32,748 nt of DNA from JACVRW01 sp035705985 (GTDB lineage Bacteria; Actinomycetota; Thermoleophilia; Solirubrobacterales; Thermoleophilaceae), in assembly GCA_035705985.1 (NCBI GenBank), contig DASSVP010000250.1:1-32748 (forward strand). Direction: 5' to 3'. The notes beneath the pieces were generated by a model. That model was not told the origin of the DNA, did not search any database, and saw only the letters and a program-made list of their open reading frames with translations. A program made the translations under genes and the position numbers. This document shows positions 7,033 to 14,248 of the stretch, piece by piece (the stretch's first letter is position 1; every line of letters starts with the position of its first letter).

Positions 7033-8118
7033 ATGAAGATAGGCATCGTTGGCATGCCGAACGCGGGCAAGAGCTCGCTGTTCAACGCGCTCACGCGCGC
7101 CGGCGCGCAGGCGGCCAACTACCCGTTCACCACGGTCGAGCCGAACGTCGCGGTCGTCGGCGTGCCGGACGAGCGGCTGGAGCAGGTGGCCGCCACGATC
7201 GGCGCGCGGCCGATCGTCCACGAGACGATCCAATTCCACGACATCGCCGGCCTCGTCCGCGGCGCCCATCAGGGCGAGGGCCTCGGCAACAGGTTCCTCG
7301 CGAACATCCGCGAGACCGACGCGATCCTGCACGTGGTGCGCGCCCACGACGACCCGCAGGTCGTGCACCCCGAGGGTCGCGTCGACCCGCTGGCGGACGT
7401 CGAGACGATCGAGACCGAGCTCCTCTTCGCCGACCTCGAGCAGGCGGAGCGGCGCCTGGAGCGGGTTTCGAAGCAGGCGAAGTCGCTCGACAAGGTGGCC
7501 GTGGCGGAGGAGAGGTGGCTGCGGGAGGTCGTCGCCGCCCTGCACGAAGGACGGGCGGTGAGGACGGTGCCCGAGCCGGCAGACGCCCCGGGAGCCGCCG
7601 TCCGTCTCGCCCCACTCACCGCAAAGCCGGTTCTCTACGTCGCCAACGTGGCCGAGGGCGAGCCGCTCGAGCCACCGCCCGCGCTGGTGGAGCACGCCGA
7701 GCAGCGGGCCGCCCGGGCCGCCGCCGTGAGCGCGCGGCTCGACGCCGAGCTGTCCGAGCTCGGCGACGAGGACGCCGAGGCGATGCGCGCCGACCTCGGC
7801 GTGTCGGAGTCCGGGCTCGAGACGGTCATCCGCGAGGCGTTCTCGCTGCTCGACCTGATCCAGTTCTTCACCGCCGGCCAGGACAAGGAGGCCCGCGCCT
7901 GGGCGATTCCGCGCGGCACCCGAGCGCGACGCGCCGCCGGAGCGATCCACACCGACATGGAGCGCGGCTTCGTGGCCGCCGAGGTGACCCCCTGGAACGC
8001 CCTGGTCGACGCCGGTGGCTACAACGCAGCCCGCGAGCGCGCACAAACGCGCGTGGAAGGCCGCGACTACGTGATGCAGGACGGCGACGTGGTGACCTTC
8101 CGCTTCACGCCGAGCTAG
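7033..8118 (+). CDS. ychF: Ribosome-binding ATPase YchF (OLA1 family)
   Basis: The 361-residue protein is a complete YchF/Ola1, a translation-factor class P-loop protein that prefers ATP over GTP and binds ribosomes. The P-loop is GMPNAGKSSLF (7-17), switch regions give NYPFTTVEPN and FHDIAGLVRGAHQGEGLGNRFL, and the degenerate G4 position is LYVANVAEGE in place of NKxD, as expected for this family. A helical arm follows and the C-terminal TGS domain contains FFTAGQDKEARAW, GAIHTDMERGF and VEGRDYVMQDGDV. The ATG start gives the standard N-terminus MKIGIVG. It is separated by 102 bp from the next gene. Confidence 0.96.
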   Translation: MKIGIVGMPNAGKSSLFNALTRAGAQAANYPFTTVEPNVAVVGVPDERLEQVAATIGARPIVHETIQFHDIAGLVRGAHQGEGLGNRFLANIRETDAILHVVRAHDDPQVVHPEGRVDPLADVETIETELLFADLEQAERRLERVSKQAKSLDKVAVAEERWLREVVAALHEGRAVRTVPEPADAPGAAVRLAPLTAKPVLYVANVAEGEPLEPPPALVEHAEQRAARAAAVSARLDAELSELGDEDAEAMRADLGVSESGLETVIREAFSLLDLIQFFTAGQDKEARAWAIPRGTRARRAAGAIHTDMERGFVAAEVTPWNALVDAGGYNAARERAQTRVEGRDYVMQDGDVVTFRFTPS

Positions 8119-8140
8119 CCGGCTGCGCCGCGCCGGCCTT
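8118..8140 (+). terminator. GC-rich stem-loop after ychF
   Basis: GCCGGC (8118-8123) and GCCGGC (8132-8137) can form a 6-bp stem with an 8-nt loop directly at the ychF stop, followed by CTT but no U-tract. It may be a weak or factor-assisted terminator. Confidence 0.3.
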
Positions 8141-8220
8141 CCGCTCCCCTGGCCACCCGTGGCAGAAATCGTCCGGTCGGTGGTCTTGCGGCCAGGCCGT
8201 GGAGGGTCGAGGATGAGGGC

Positions 8221-9189
8221 GTGCCCGCCAAGCGTCGAGTCGTGATCGTTGTCTATCCGGGCGTCCAGGCGCTCGACGTCATCGGACCCGCCGAGGTGTT
8301 GCGGGCGGCCACGCTGCTGCATCCGCCGGGTTACGACGTCAGCGTCGCGGCGGCGCAGGCGGAGCCAATTCCGAGCTCGACCGTCGCGCTCATGCCAGAC
8401 GTCGCTCTCAGTGCCTGCAGTTCAGGCCGGATCGACACGCTGATCGTCGCCGGCGGTACCGGCGCCCGCGACGCGGAGCGGGACGACCCGCTGATCGCGT
8501 GGCTGCAAGCGGCTGCCGGGCGCTCGCGCCGGGTGGCGTCCGTGTGCACCGGCGCCTTCGTCCTCGCGAGAGCCGGACTCCTCGACGGCCGCCGCGCCAC
8601 GACCCACTGGGCGTCCTGCGCCGAGCTCGCGCGGCGCTACCCGGACACGACGGTCGAGCCGGACCCGATCTTCGTCCGCGACGGCAACGTCTTCACCTCC
8701 GCCGGCGTGACCGCCGGCATGGACCTCGCGCTCGCGCTCGTCGAGGACGACCTCGGCCGCGAGGTGGCACTCGAGGCCGCCCGCTGGCTCGTCGTGTTCC
8801 TGAAGCGCCCCGGCGGGCAGGCGCAGTTCAGCGCGCAGCTCGCCGCGCAGACGGCCGATCGAGCGCCGCTCCGCGAGCTCCAGGCGTGGATCCCCGACCA
8901 CCTCGACGCGGACCTCTCGGTCGCGGCGCTCGCCCGCCGCGCGTCCATGAGCGACCGCAACTTCGCCCGTGCCTTCCGCCGCGAGACCGGCATGACGCCC
9001 GCCGCCTACGTGGAGGCCGCCCGCGTGGAGCGGGCCCGCATCGCCCTCGAGAGCGGCGATCTACCGGTCGAGGAGGTCGCGCGCCAGGCCGGCTTCGGCA
9101 CGGTCGAGACCATGCGCCGCGCGTTCCGGCGCCGCGTGGGGGTCAGCCCCATCGATTACCGAGCCCGATTCAGAACGGAGGCAGCATGA
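8221..9189 (+). CDS. GlxA-type transcriptional regulator (DJ-1/PfpI plus AraC domains)
   Basis: The 322-residue protein joins an N-terminal DJ-1/PfpI (class I amidotransferase-like) domain to a C-terminal AraC/XylS DNA-binding domain. The first domain shows VVYPGVQALDVIGPAEVL, VAGGTGARD and the elbow SVCTGAFVLA with Cys109; the second has two helix-turn-helix units (about 215-315) ending in VSPIDYRARF. Proteins of this class sense a small molecule through the DJ-1 domain and activate neighbouring genes. The GTG start at 8221 is preceded by a purine-rich GAGGATGAGGG. The stop overlaps the next gene's ATG (ATGA). Because the next gene encodes a stand-alone enzyme of the same DJ-1 type, the regulator probably controls it and may sense a related ligand. 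Confidence 0.9.
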   Translation: MPAKRRVVIVVYPGVQALDVIGPAEVLRAATLLHPPGYDVSVAAAQAEPIPSSTVALMPDVALSACSSGRIDTLIVAGGTGARDAERDDPLIAWLQAAAGRSRRVASVCTGAFVLARAGLLDGRRATTHWASCAELARRYPDTTVEPDPIFVRDGNVFTSAGVTAGMDLALALVEDDLGREVALEAARWLVVFLKRPGGQAQFSAQLAAQTADRAPLRELQAWIPDHLDADLSVAALARRASMSDRNFARAFRRETGMTPAAYVEAARVERARIALESGDLPVEEVARQAGFGTVETMRRAFRRRVGVSPIDYRARFRTEAA

Positions 9190-9821
9190 GAATCGCCATC
9201 CCCCTCTACGAACGCTTCACCGCCCTGGACGCCGTCGGGCCATACGAGGTGCTCGCACGGCTCCCGGGTGCGAGCGTCACGTGGCTCGGGCGCGAGCCCG
9301 GCGTCGTCCGCAACGACAACGGAATGCTCGGCATCGAGGCCACCGCCGCGTACGAGGACCTGCCCGATCCGGAGATCGTCCTGGTGCCGGGAGGCACCGG
9401 CACGAACGCCGTGCTCGACGACGAGCGCCTCGTCGGCTGGATCCGTCGCGCGCACGAGAGCTCGGAGTGGACGACGTCCGTCTGCACGGGCTCGCTGCTG
9501 CTGGGCGCCGCCGGCGTGCTCGACGGCCTCGACGCCACCTGCCATTGGCTCGACATGCCCGACCTCGAGCGCTACGGCGCCCGGCCCACAGGCCGGCGGG
9601 TGGTCGAGCAGGGCAAGGTGATCACCGCGGCCGGTGTCTCGTCGGGCATCGACATGGGCCTCGTGCTCGCCGCCAAGATCGCGGGCCCGGAGGTGGCCCA
9701 GGCGATCCAGCTCGGGATCGAATACGACCCGCAGCCTCCATTCGACGCCGGCTCGGTGGACAAGGCGCCGAAGGAGACCGTGGAGCTGATCCGGAACCTG
9801 GCGGCGGCCCGCGCGGGCTAG
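9186..9821 (+). CDS. DJ-1/PfpI family protein, isonitrile hydratase-like
   Basis: The 211-residue protein has a single DJ-1/PfpI domain. Cys100 lies in the nucleophile elbow TSVCTGSLLLGAAGVLDG, followed by ATCHWLDMPDLERYGA, KVITAAGVSSGIDMGL and the C-terminal IEYDPQPPFDAGS. These last motifs match isonitrile (isocyanide) hydratases, which convert isocyanides to N-formamides, and the Asp pair region FTALDAVGPYEVL is present. Related proteins can have glyoxalase or chaperone functions, so the reaction is probable rather than certain. The start overlaps the GlxA-type regulator stop as ATGA. The stop TAG shares the palindrome CTAG with the stop of the convergent SpoIID gene. Confidence 0.85.
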   Translation: MRIAIPLYERFTALDAVGPYEVLARLPGASVTWLGREPGVVRNDNGMLGIEATAAYEDLPDPEIVLVPGGTGTNAVLDDERLVGWIRRAHESSEWTTSVCTGSLLLGAAGVLDGLDATCHWLDMPDLERYGARPTGRRVVEQGKVITAAGVSSGIDMGLVLAAKIAGPEVAQAIQLGIEYDPQPPFDAGSVDKAPKETVELIRNLAAARAG

Positions 9822-11194
9822 CGGACGCGGACGCGCGGGCCGGTCACAGCGCCGTAACGGACGCGATACAGGCCGCGCGCACTCAATGCGACCCGATAGC
9901 GGCCAGTGCGCGTGGTGCGCACCCGGGCGGCGCGCTGCCAGCGCCCCTCGAGGCGGCGCTCGACAACGATCACGCGGGTGCGGGGCGCCGGCTGGAACCG
10001 GCCGGACACCGAGCGCACCGGCGGGCGCGGGCCCCAGTTCGCCGGACGCGCGGAGCGGGCGCGGCTGGCCGTGCTGGCGATCCGGTAGTGCGTGAACCAG
10101 GTGTCGCGCAGGCCGAGCGCCGAGCGCACCTGCGGCCCGGTCAGGGGTCGCGAGCCGGCCGAGCCCACCACCCGGGCGCGCACGACGCGAGGCGAGACGC
10201 CGCGCTGAAGCACCCTGAGACGCCGGAAGGCACCGGGCGCACCGAGTGCGCGGTCGAGCCGCGCGGCGGAGAACGAGACCTGCCAGCGGTGATAGGGCGA
10301 CTGGGTGTCGTAGGGGTCCGGCACGCCCACGAGCCACGGCTTCGAGAGCGATCCCACGAACGAGAACTCCACGTTCTCGGTGTGGCCGCCGGAGGTCGAG
10401 AAGTAGTACGTCACGGCGGGCTCGCCGGCATAGGTGAGCACGCGGCCCGAGGTCTGGGAGACGGCCGCGTCGCTCCGCACGCTCTCCCCGGTCACGCCGC
10501 GATACACCTGCGAGCGGGTGTCCGGGTACTGATCGAACGCGCCGTCGGTCTTACGGGTGGCGAGCGCGTAGGTGCGCGCCGTCACCGCCTGGGCCTTCAG
10601 CGCCTCCATCGGCCATGTGCTCGGCATCTCGCCGGCCACGACGCCGCGGAGGTAGCTGTCCATGTCGAGCTCGTTGATCGCGGTGACGCCGCCGCCGTCA
10701 ACGCGCACCTCGATCGAGCCGCGGTAGAGCCCGCTGCTGATGTAGTTCAGCGCCGGGCCGAGGAGCCGCATCGGGTCCTCGCCGCCCGTCCGGAACTTGA
10801 CGATCGAGCCGAAGCGCGCCACGCGCCGCCCGCGCGAGTCCGTCACGACGATCCCGCCCGCGCCGCGCTTCGCCACGTAGGTCGCCGAGGGCTTCACGGC
10901 CCTGCCGCCCACCGAGGTCGCGCCGCGCACGCGGATGTACGGGTCCACCGGCTGCAGCAGCACGCGCACCGGTCGGTCCGGCGCGGTCGAGAGCCGCGTG
11001 CCCTTGTAGTAGTGGGCGAGGATGCCGGGATACTTCGCGCCCTCGAGCGCGTAGCCGTACGCGCCGTACTGGCTCATCCCGATGCCGTGCCCGAACCCGG
11101 CGCCGCGCAGCACGTGGCGCACTGCTCCGTCGGCCGTGGCGGGCAGGGCGGCAGCGAGGACCGCGAGAGCTGTGAGTGGGGCGGAACGGCGCAT
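9818..11194 (-). CDS. SpoIID/LytB-domain secreted protein
   Basis: The 458-residue protein starts with a Sec signal (MRRSAPLTALAVLAAALPATADGAV) and carries a SpoIID domain: GAGFGHGIGMSQYGAYGYA, a long beta region, then MDSYLRGVVAGEMPSTWPMEALKAQ with the catalytic Glu in GEMP, TRSQVYRGV and YYFSTSGGHTENV. SpoIID is a lytic transglycosylase that cuts glycan strands lacking stem peptides. Here the signature motif GFGHGIGMSQYGA comes before the catalytic motif, the reverse of SpoIID proper. The last 100 residues are Arg-rich and look like a beta-sandwich. The ATG has AGGGA a few bases upstream. A small inverted repeat, TGAAC/GTTCA (11202-11221), lies in the 57-bp gap before it. The 3' end shares CTAG with the DJ-1 gene. 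No other sporulation gene is visible. Confidence 0.87.
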   Translation of the reverse strand: MRRSAPLTALAVLAAALPATADGAVRHVLRGAGFGHGIGMSQYGAYGYALEGAKYPGILAHYYKGTRLSTAPDRPVRVLLQPVDPYIRVRGATSVGGRAVKPSATYVAKRGAGGIVVTDSRGRRVARFGSIVKFRTGGEDPMRLLGPALNYISSGLYRGSIEVRVDGGGVTAINELDMDSYLRGVVAGEMPSTWPMEALKAQAVTARTYALATRKTDGAFDQYPDTRSQVYRGVTGESVRSDAAVSQTSGRVLTYAGEPAVTYYFSTSGGHTENVEFSFVGSLSKPWLVGVPDPYDTQSPYHRWQVSFSAARLDRALGAPGAFRRLRVLQRGVSPRVVRARVVGSAGSRPLTGPQVRSALGLRDTWFTHYRIASTASRARSARPANWGPRPPVRSVSGRFQPAPRTRVIVVERRLEGRWQRAARVRTTRTGRYRVALSARGLYRVRYGAVTGPRVRVR

Positions 11195-11251
11195 TGGTCC
11201 CTGAACTCGAAGACAGGTTCAAGGTAGCGGTCGGCTATCCGCCCGACTTCT

Positions 11252-12577
11252 TTAGCTCACCGCGTAGAGGCGCCACTCGCCGGGCACGCCGCGCAGCTCG
11301 CGCTCGCCCCGGTCCTCGAAGTCGATCCCGGATCCCACCACGAGGTCCTTGACGGTCCCCGAGACCAGCACCTCGTTGGCCCCCGCCTGACCCATCACGC
11401 GCGACGCGATGTGCACGGCGAGCCCGCCCAGGTCGCCGTCCATGACCTCGAGCTCGCCGGTATGGAGGCCGGCCCGGATCTGCAGCCCGAGCGAGCCCAT
11501 CGCCTCCGTGACCGAGGCCGCGCAGCGGATGGCGCGCGCGGGGCCGTCGAAGGTGGCGAGGAAGCCGTCGCCCGTGCGCTTCACCTCGCGCCCGCGATGG
11601 CGCGCAAGCGCCTGCCGGAACAGCGCGTCGTGGCGCTCCAGCAGGAACCGCCAGCCGCGATCGCCCATCTCCGCGGCCTTGCGCGTGGAGTCGCAGATGT
11701 CCGTGAACAGCACCGTGGCGAGCATGCGGTCCGGCTCGTGCTCGTGGCGCGTGCCGGTCAGGAACTCCTCGATCTCGCCGATCACGGCTTCGGAATCGCC
11801 GACCGAGAACATGTTGTCGATGCCCTCGAGTTCGACGTAGCGGGCCCCGGGGATCTTCGACGCGATGTAGCGCGAGTGCTCGACCTTCAGGAAGTCGTCG
11901 TGCTCGCGGTGCATCACGAGCGTCGGAACCCGAATCGAGGGCAGCACGTCCCGGACGTCGAAGCTCCCGATGAGCTCGAAGATCCGCCTGATCGTCCCCG
12001 GGCTGGCGGCGAGCCGCTCCAGCCGCCCGGCCCACTCCACGAAGGCCGGATCGGACATCTGGCTCGGAGCGACGCTCCCGGCGATCATGCCCTCGCCCCA
12101 GTGCTCGAGCCACTCGTCGATGTGCTCGTTGCGCATCTCGGCCGGCCACGCCCAGTCGTAGCCCGGCGCCCAGGTGGCCCGCGCGAACGTGGCGTACAGG
12201 ACCAGAGCATCGGTGCGCTCCGGGTACGTGGCCGCGAACAGAGCGGCCATAGGGCCGCCCTCGAGGGTGCCCACGATCGCCGCCCGCTCCGAGCCGGCGG
12301 CGTCCATGACGGCCAGCACGTCGTCCATCTGGTCCTCGAGCGTCGGCGCTCCGAAGAAGGGATCCGAGAGACCCGAGCCGCGGCGGTCGAACGTGATCAT
12401 CCGTGCGAACTGCGTGAGCCGCTGCATCACTCGCTCCAGCGACGGTTCCGACCAGAGGTACTCCACCTGCGACACCCACGGCGGGATCCAGACCAGGTCC
12501 ATGGGCCCGTCGCCCTCGACCGCGTAGGCGATATGGAGGTCACCGCTCTTGGCGTAACGTGCCACGGGTGCTGCCAC
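11252..12577 (-). CDS. Inactive-looking alpha/beta hydrolase fused to class III nucleotide cyclase
   Basis: The 441-residue protein has an alpha/beta hydrolase fold (about 1-275) and a class III cyclase domain (about 283-441), the architecture of M. tuberculosis Rv1900c. In the hydrolase part the elbow reads VGTLEGGPM: the nucleophile Ser is Leu105. The region that normally holds the catalytic His reads EGIDNMF, with Asn255. It is therefore probably a ligand-sensing pseudo-enzyme. In the cyclase part both metal Asp residues (Asp293 in LFTDI, Asp337 in TGDGF) and Lys333 are present, Arg393 is kept, but the transition-state Asn is replaced by His389 (GLAVHIASR). Cyclase activity is plausible, not certain. 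I place the start at the GTG 12577 because TAACGT lies 8 nt upstream; GTG 12565 is an alternative. It diverges from the ThDP-enzyme gene across a 20-bp palindrome. Confidence 0.87.
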   Translation of the reverse strand: MAAPVARYAKSGDLHIAYAVEGDGPMDLVWIPPWVSQVEYLWSEPSLERVMQRLTQFARMITFDRRGSGLSDPFFGAPTLEDQMDDVLAVMDAAGSERAAIVGTLEGGPMAALFAATYPERTDALVLYATFARATWAPGYDWAWPAEMRNEHIDEWLEHWGEGMIAGSVAPSQMSDPAFVEWAGRLERLAASPGTIRRIFELIGSFDVRDVLPSIRVPTLVMHREHDDFLKVEHSRYIASKIPGARYVELEGIDNMFSVGDSEAVIGEIEEFLTGTRHEHEPDRMLATVLFTDICDSTRKAAEMGDRGWRFLLERHDALFRQALARHRGREVKRTGDGFLATFDGPARAIRCAASVTEAMGSLGLQIRAGLHTGELEVMDGDLGGLAVHIASRVMGQAGANEVLVSGTVKDLVVGSGIDFEDRGERELRGVPGEWRLYAVS

Positions 12578-12585
12578 GCTGACTG

Positions 12586-12591
12586 ACGTTA
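12586..12591 (-). promoter_or_regulatory. Candidate -10 element of the cyclase gene (leaderless type)
   Basis: On the minus strand TAACGT lies 8 nt before the GTG at 12577, inside the palindrome, and overlaps the opposing hexamer by 2 bp. Confidence 0.5.
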
Positions 12592-12595
12592 CAGT
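12590..12595 (+). promoter_or_regulatory. Candidate -10 element of the ThDP enzyme operon (leaderless type)
   Basis: TACAGT lies 9 nt before the GTG at 12605, inside the palindrome. A CAGGAG stretch close to the GTG could also act as a ribosome-binding site. Confidence 0.5.
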
Positions 12596-12604
12596 CAGGA
12601 GCCC

Positions 12605-14248
12605 GTGTCCAAGCGAAAGGCCAGCGACGTCTTCGTGGAGTGCCTCGAGGCCGAGGGCGTCAAGCATGTGTTCGGCATCCCGGGTGAGGAGACGCTCGAC
12701 CTGAACGACTCGCTGTCGCGCTCGTCGATCGAGTTCGTGCCGGTCCGGCACGAGCAGGGCGGTGCCTACATGGCGGACGTGTGGGGCCGGCTCACCGGCC
12801 GCGCGGGCGTCTGCCTCGGCACGTTGGGCCCCGGCGCCCTCAACCTCGTCACCGCCGTGGCGGACGCCTACCTCGACCGCGCGCCGCTCGTCGCGCTCAC
12901 CGGGCAGGGCGACCTCGAGCGTATGCACAAGGAGTCGCACCAGTTCATCGACCTGCCGCGAGTGATGCGCCCGATCACGAAGTGGAACGCCCGCGTGCAG
13001 GACCCGGAGATCATCCCGGAGGTCGTGCGCAAGGCCTTCAAGGTCGCGGAGGCGGAGAAGCCGGGCGCCACGCACCTCGAGCTGCCCGAGGACGTGATGG
13101 CCGCCGAGTTGGACGGCGCCCCGCTGCCGCGCAAGCGGCCCGTGCTCCCCGAGCCCGCGGCGCGCGAGCTGCTGCGTGCGGCCGACCTGATCCGCGGAGC
13201 GATTCAGCCGGTCGCCCTGGCGGGCAACGGCGTGATCCGCGCGGGCGCCGCGCCGGCGCTGCGCGAGTTCGTGCGCGCGACCGGCATCCCGGTGGCCGAG
13301 ACCTTCATGGGCAAGGGGCTGCTCCCCGCCGACAACGACAAGGCGCTCGGCTCAGTCGGGCTCCAGTCGGGCGACTACGACATGGCGGGGTTCGACGACG
13401 CGGACGTGGTCCTCGCCATCGGCTACGACCTGGACGAGCACTCCCCCGAGCACTGGAACCCGAGGCGCGACAAGAAGATCATCTGCATCGACTCGGTGCC
13501 GGCGGAGACCGACGCGAACTTCGTCCCAGAGGTGGAGCTCGTGGGCGACATCTACAACGTGCTCACGCGCCTCGGCGAGGAGTGCCGGCACGTGCCGCAC
13601 ACCGGGGGCTCGGCGAAGCTGCGCGACGTCGTGCTCGGCCGCTTCGAGCAGGCGAAGGACGACGACGCGTTCCCGGTCCAGCCGCCGCGCGCCCTCTGGG
13701 AGATCCGCCGGCTGCTCGGGCGCGACGACATCCTGATCTCTGACGTCGGCCTGCACAAGCTCTGGATCGGGCGGATGTTCCCCGCGTACGAGCCGAACAC
13801 CGTGCTGATCGCGAACGGGCTGGCGGGGATGGGCTTCGCGGTGCCCGCGGCGGTGGCGGCCAAGCTGGTGCACCCGGGGCGGAAGGTCGTCACCGTGAAC
13901 GGCGACGGCGGCTTCCTCATGAACTGCCAGGAGCTGGAGACCGCGGTCCGGATCGGCACGCCGTTCGTGAACGTGATCTGGGAGAACAGCCAGTACGGCT
14001 CGATCGTCTGGAAGCAGGACAAGAAGTTCGGCCGCCACTTCGGCACGGACTTCACGAACCCGGACTTCGTGAAGCTCGCGGAGGGGTTCGGGATGCCCGC
14101 CTGGCGCTGCGAGTCGGCCGACGACTTCGGCGAGCGCCTGGGCCACGCGCTCACGCTCGACCTGCCGTCGCTGATCGTACTGCCGATCGACTACTCGATC
14201 GACGTGGCTATATCGGAGGAACTGGGAACGGAGACTGTTGCGACATGA
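12605..14248 (+). CDS. ThDP-dependent decarboxylase, acetolactate synthase-like (possible 2-oxoglutarate decarboxylase)
   Basis: The 547-residue protein is a full ThDP enzyme: N-terminal Pyr domain with VFGIPGEE and the cofactor Glu50 in VRHEQGGAYMAD, the catabolic-type signature RMHKESHQFIDL, a central domain with FMGKGLLP and GYDLDEHSPEHWNP, and a PP domain with SDVGLHKLWIGR, NGLAGMGFAVPAA and the cofactor motif GDGGFLMNCQELETA. Automatic annotation would call it acetolactate synthase. As I recall the families, the DVGxHKxWI and GDGGFLMNxQELETA patterns match the cyanobacterial 2-oxoglutarate decarboxylase better than Bacillus AlsS, and like that gene it is coupled to a succinic semialdehyde dehydrogenase gene (ATGA overlap). 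No small regulatory subunit (ilvN) follows. The substrate therefore remains open: 2-oxoglutarate or pyruvate. Confidence 0.85.
   Translation: MSKRKASDVFVECLEAEGVKHVFGIPGEETLDLNDSLSRSSIEFVPVRHEQGGAYMADVWGRLTGRAGVCLGTLGPGALNLVTAVADAYLDRAPLVALTGQGDLERMHKESHQFIDLPRVMRPITKWNARVQDPEIIPEVVRKAFKVAEAEKPGATHLELPEDVMAAELDGAPLPRKRPVLPEPAARELLRAADLIRGAIQPVALAGNGVIRAGAAPALREFVRATGIPVAETFMGKGLLPADNDKALGSVGLQSGDYDMAGFDDADVVLAIGYDLDEHSPEHWNPRRDKKIICIDSVPAETDANFVPEVELVGDIYNVLTRLGEECRHVPHTGGSAKLRDVVLGRFEQAKDDDAFPVQPPRALWEIRRLLGRDDILISDVGLHKLWIGRMFPAYEPNTVLIANGLAGMGFAVPAAVAAKLVHPGRKVVTVNGDGGFLMNCQELETAVRIGTPFVNVIWENSQYGSIVWKQDKKFGRHFGTDFTNPDFVKLAEGFGMPAWRCESADDFGERLGHALTLDLPSLIVLPIDYSIDVAISEELGTETVAT

Larger units (their letters stand above)
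12579..12598. promoter_or_regulatory. Perfect inverted repeat between divergent genes (candidate operator)
   Basis: CTGACTG-ACGTTA-CAGTCAG is a perfect 7-bp inverted repeat with a 6-bp spacer. It fills the 27 bp between the start codons at 12577 (minus) and 12605 (plus) and contains the -10-like hexamers of both genes. This geometry suits a dimeric repressor that would shut both promoters. The regulator is not identified. Confidence 0.65.

Noticed and set aside
8152..8163. GCCAC-CC-GTGGC inverted repeat upstream of the GlxA-type gene
   Set aside because: It is short, GC-only and of a kind expected by chance in this base composition, with no positional link to a promoter.
7021..8322. Upstream extension of the alpha/beta hydrolase to a 713-residue protein
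   Set aside because: The added part is antisense to ychF and has no domain; the fold starts after the ATG at 7020.
9281..11227. Plus-strand open frame of 648 codons across the DJ-1 and SpoIID genes
   Set aside because: It is a frame-shifted copy of the DJ-1 gene followed by the antisense of SpoIID, with no recognisable domain.
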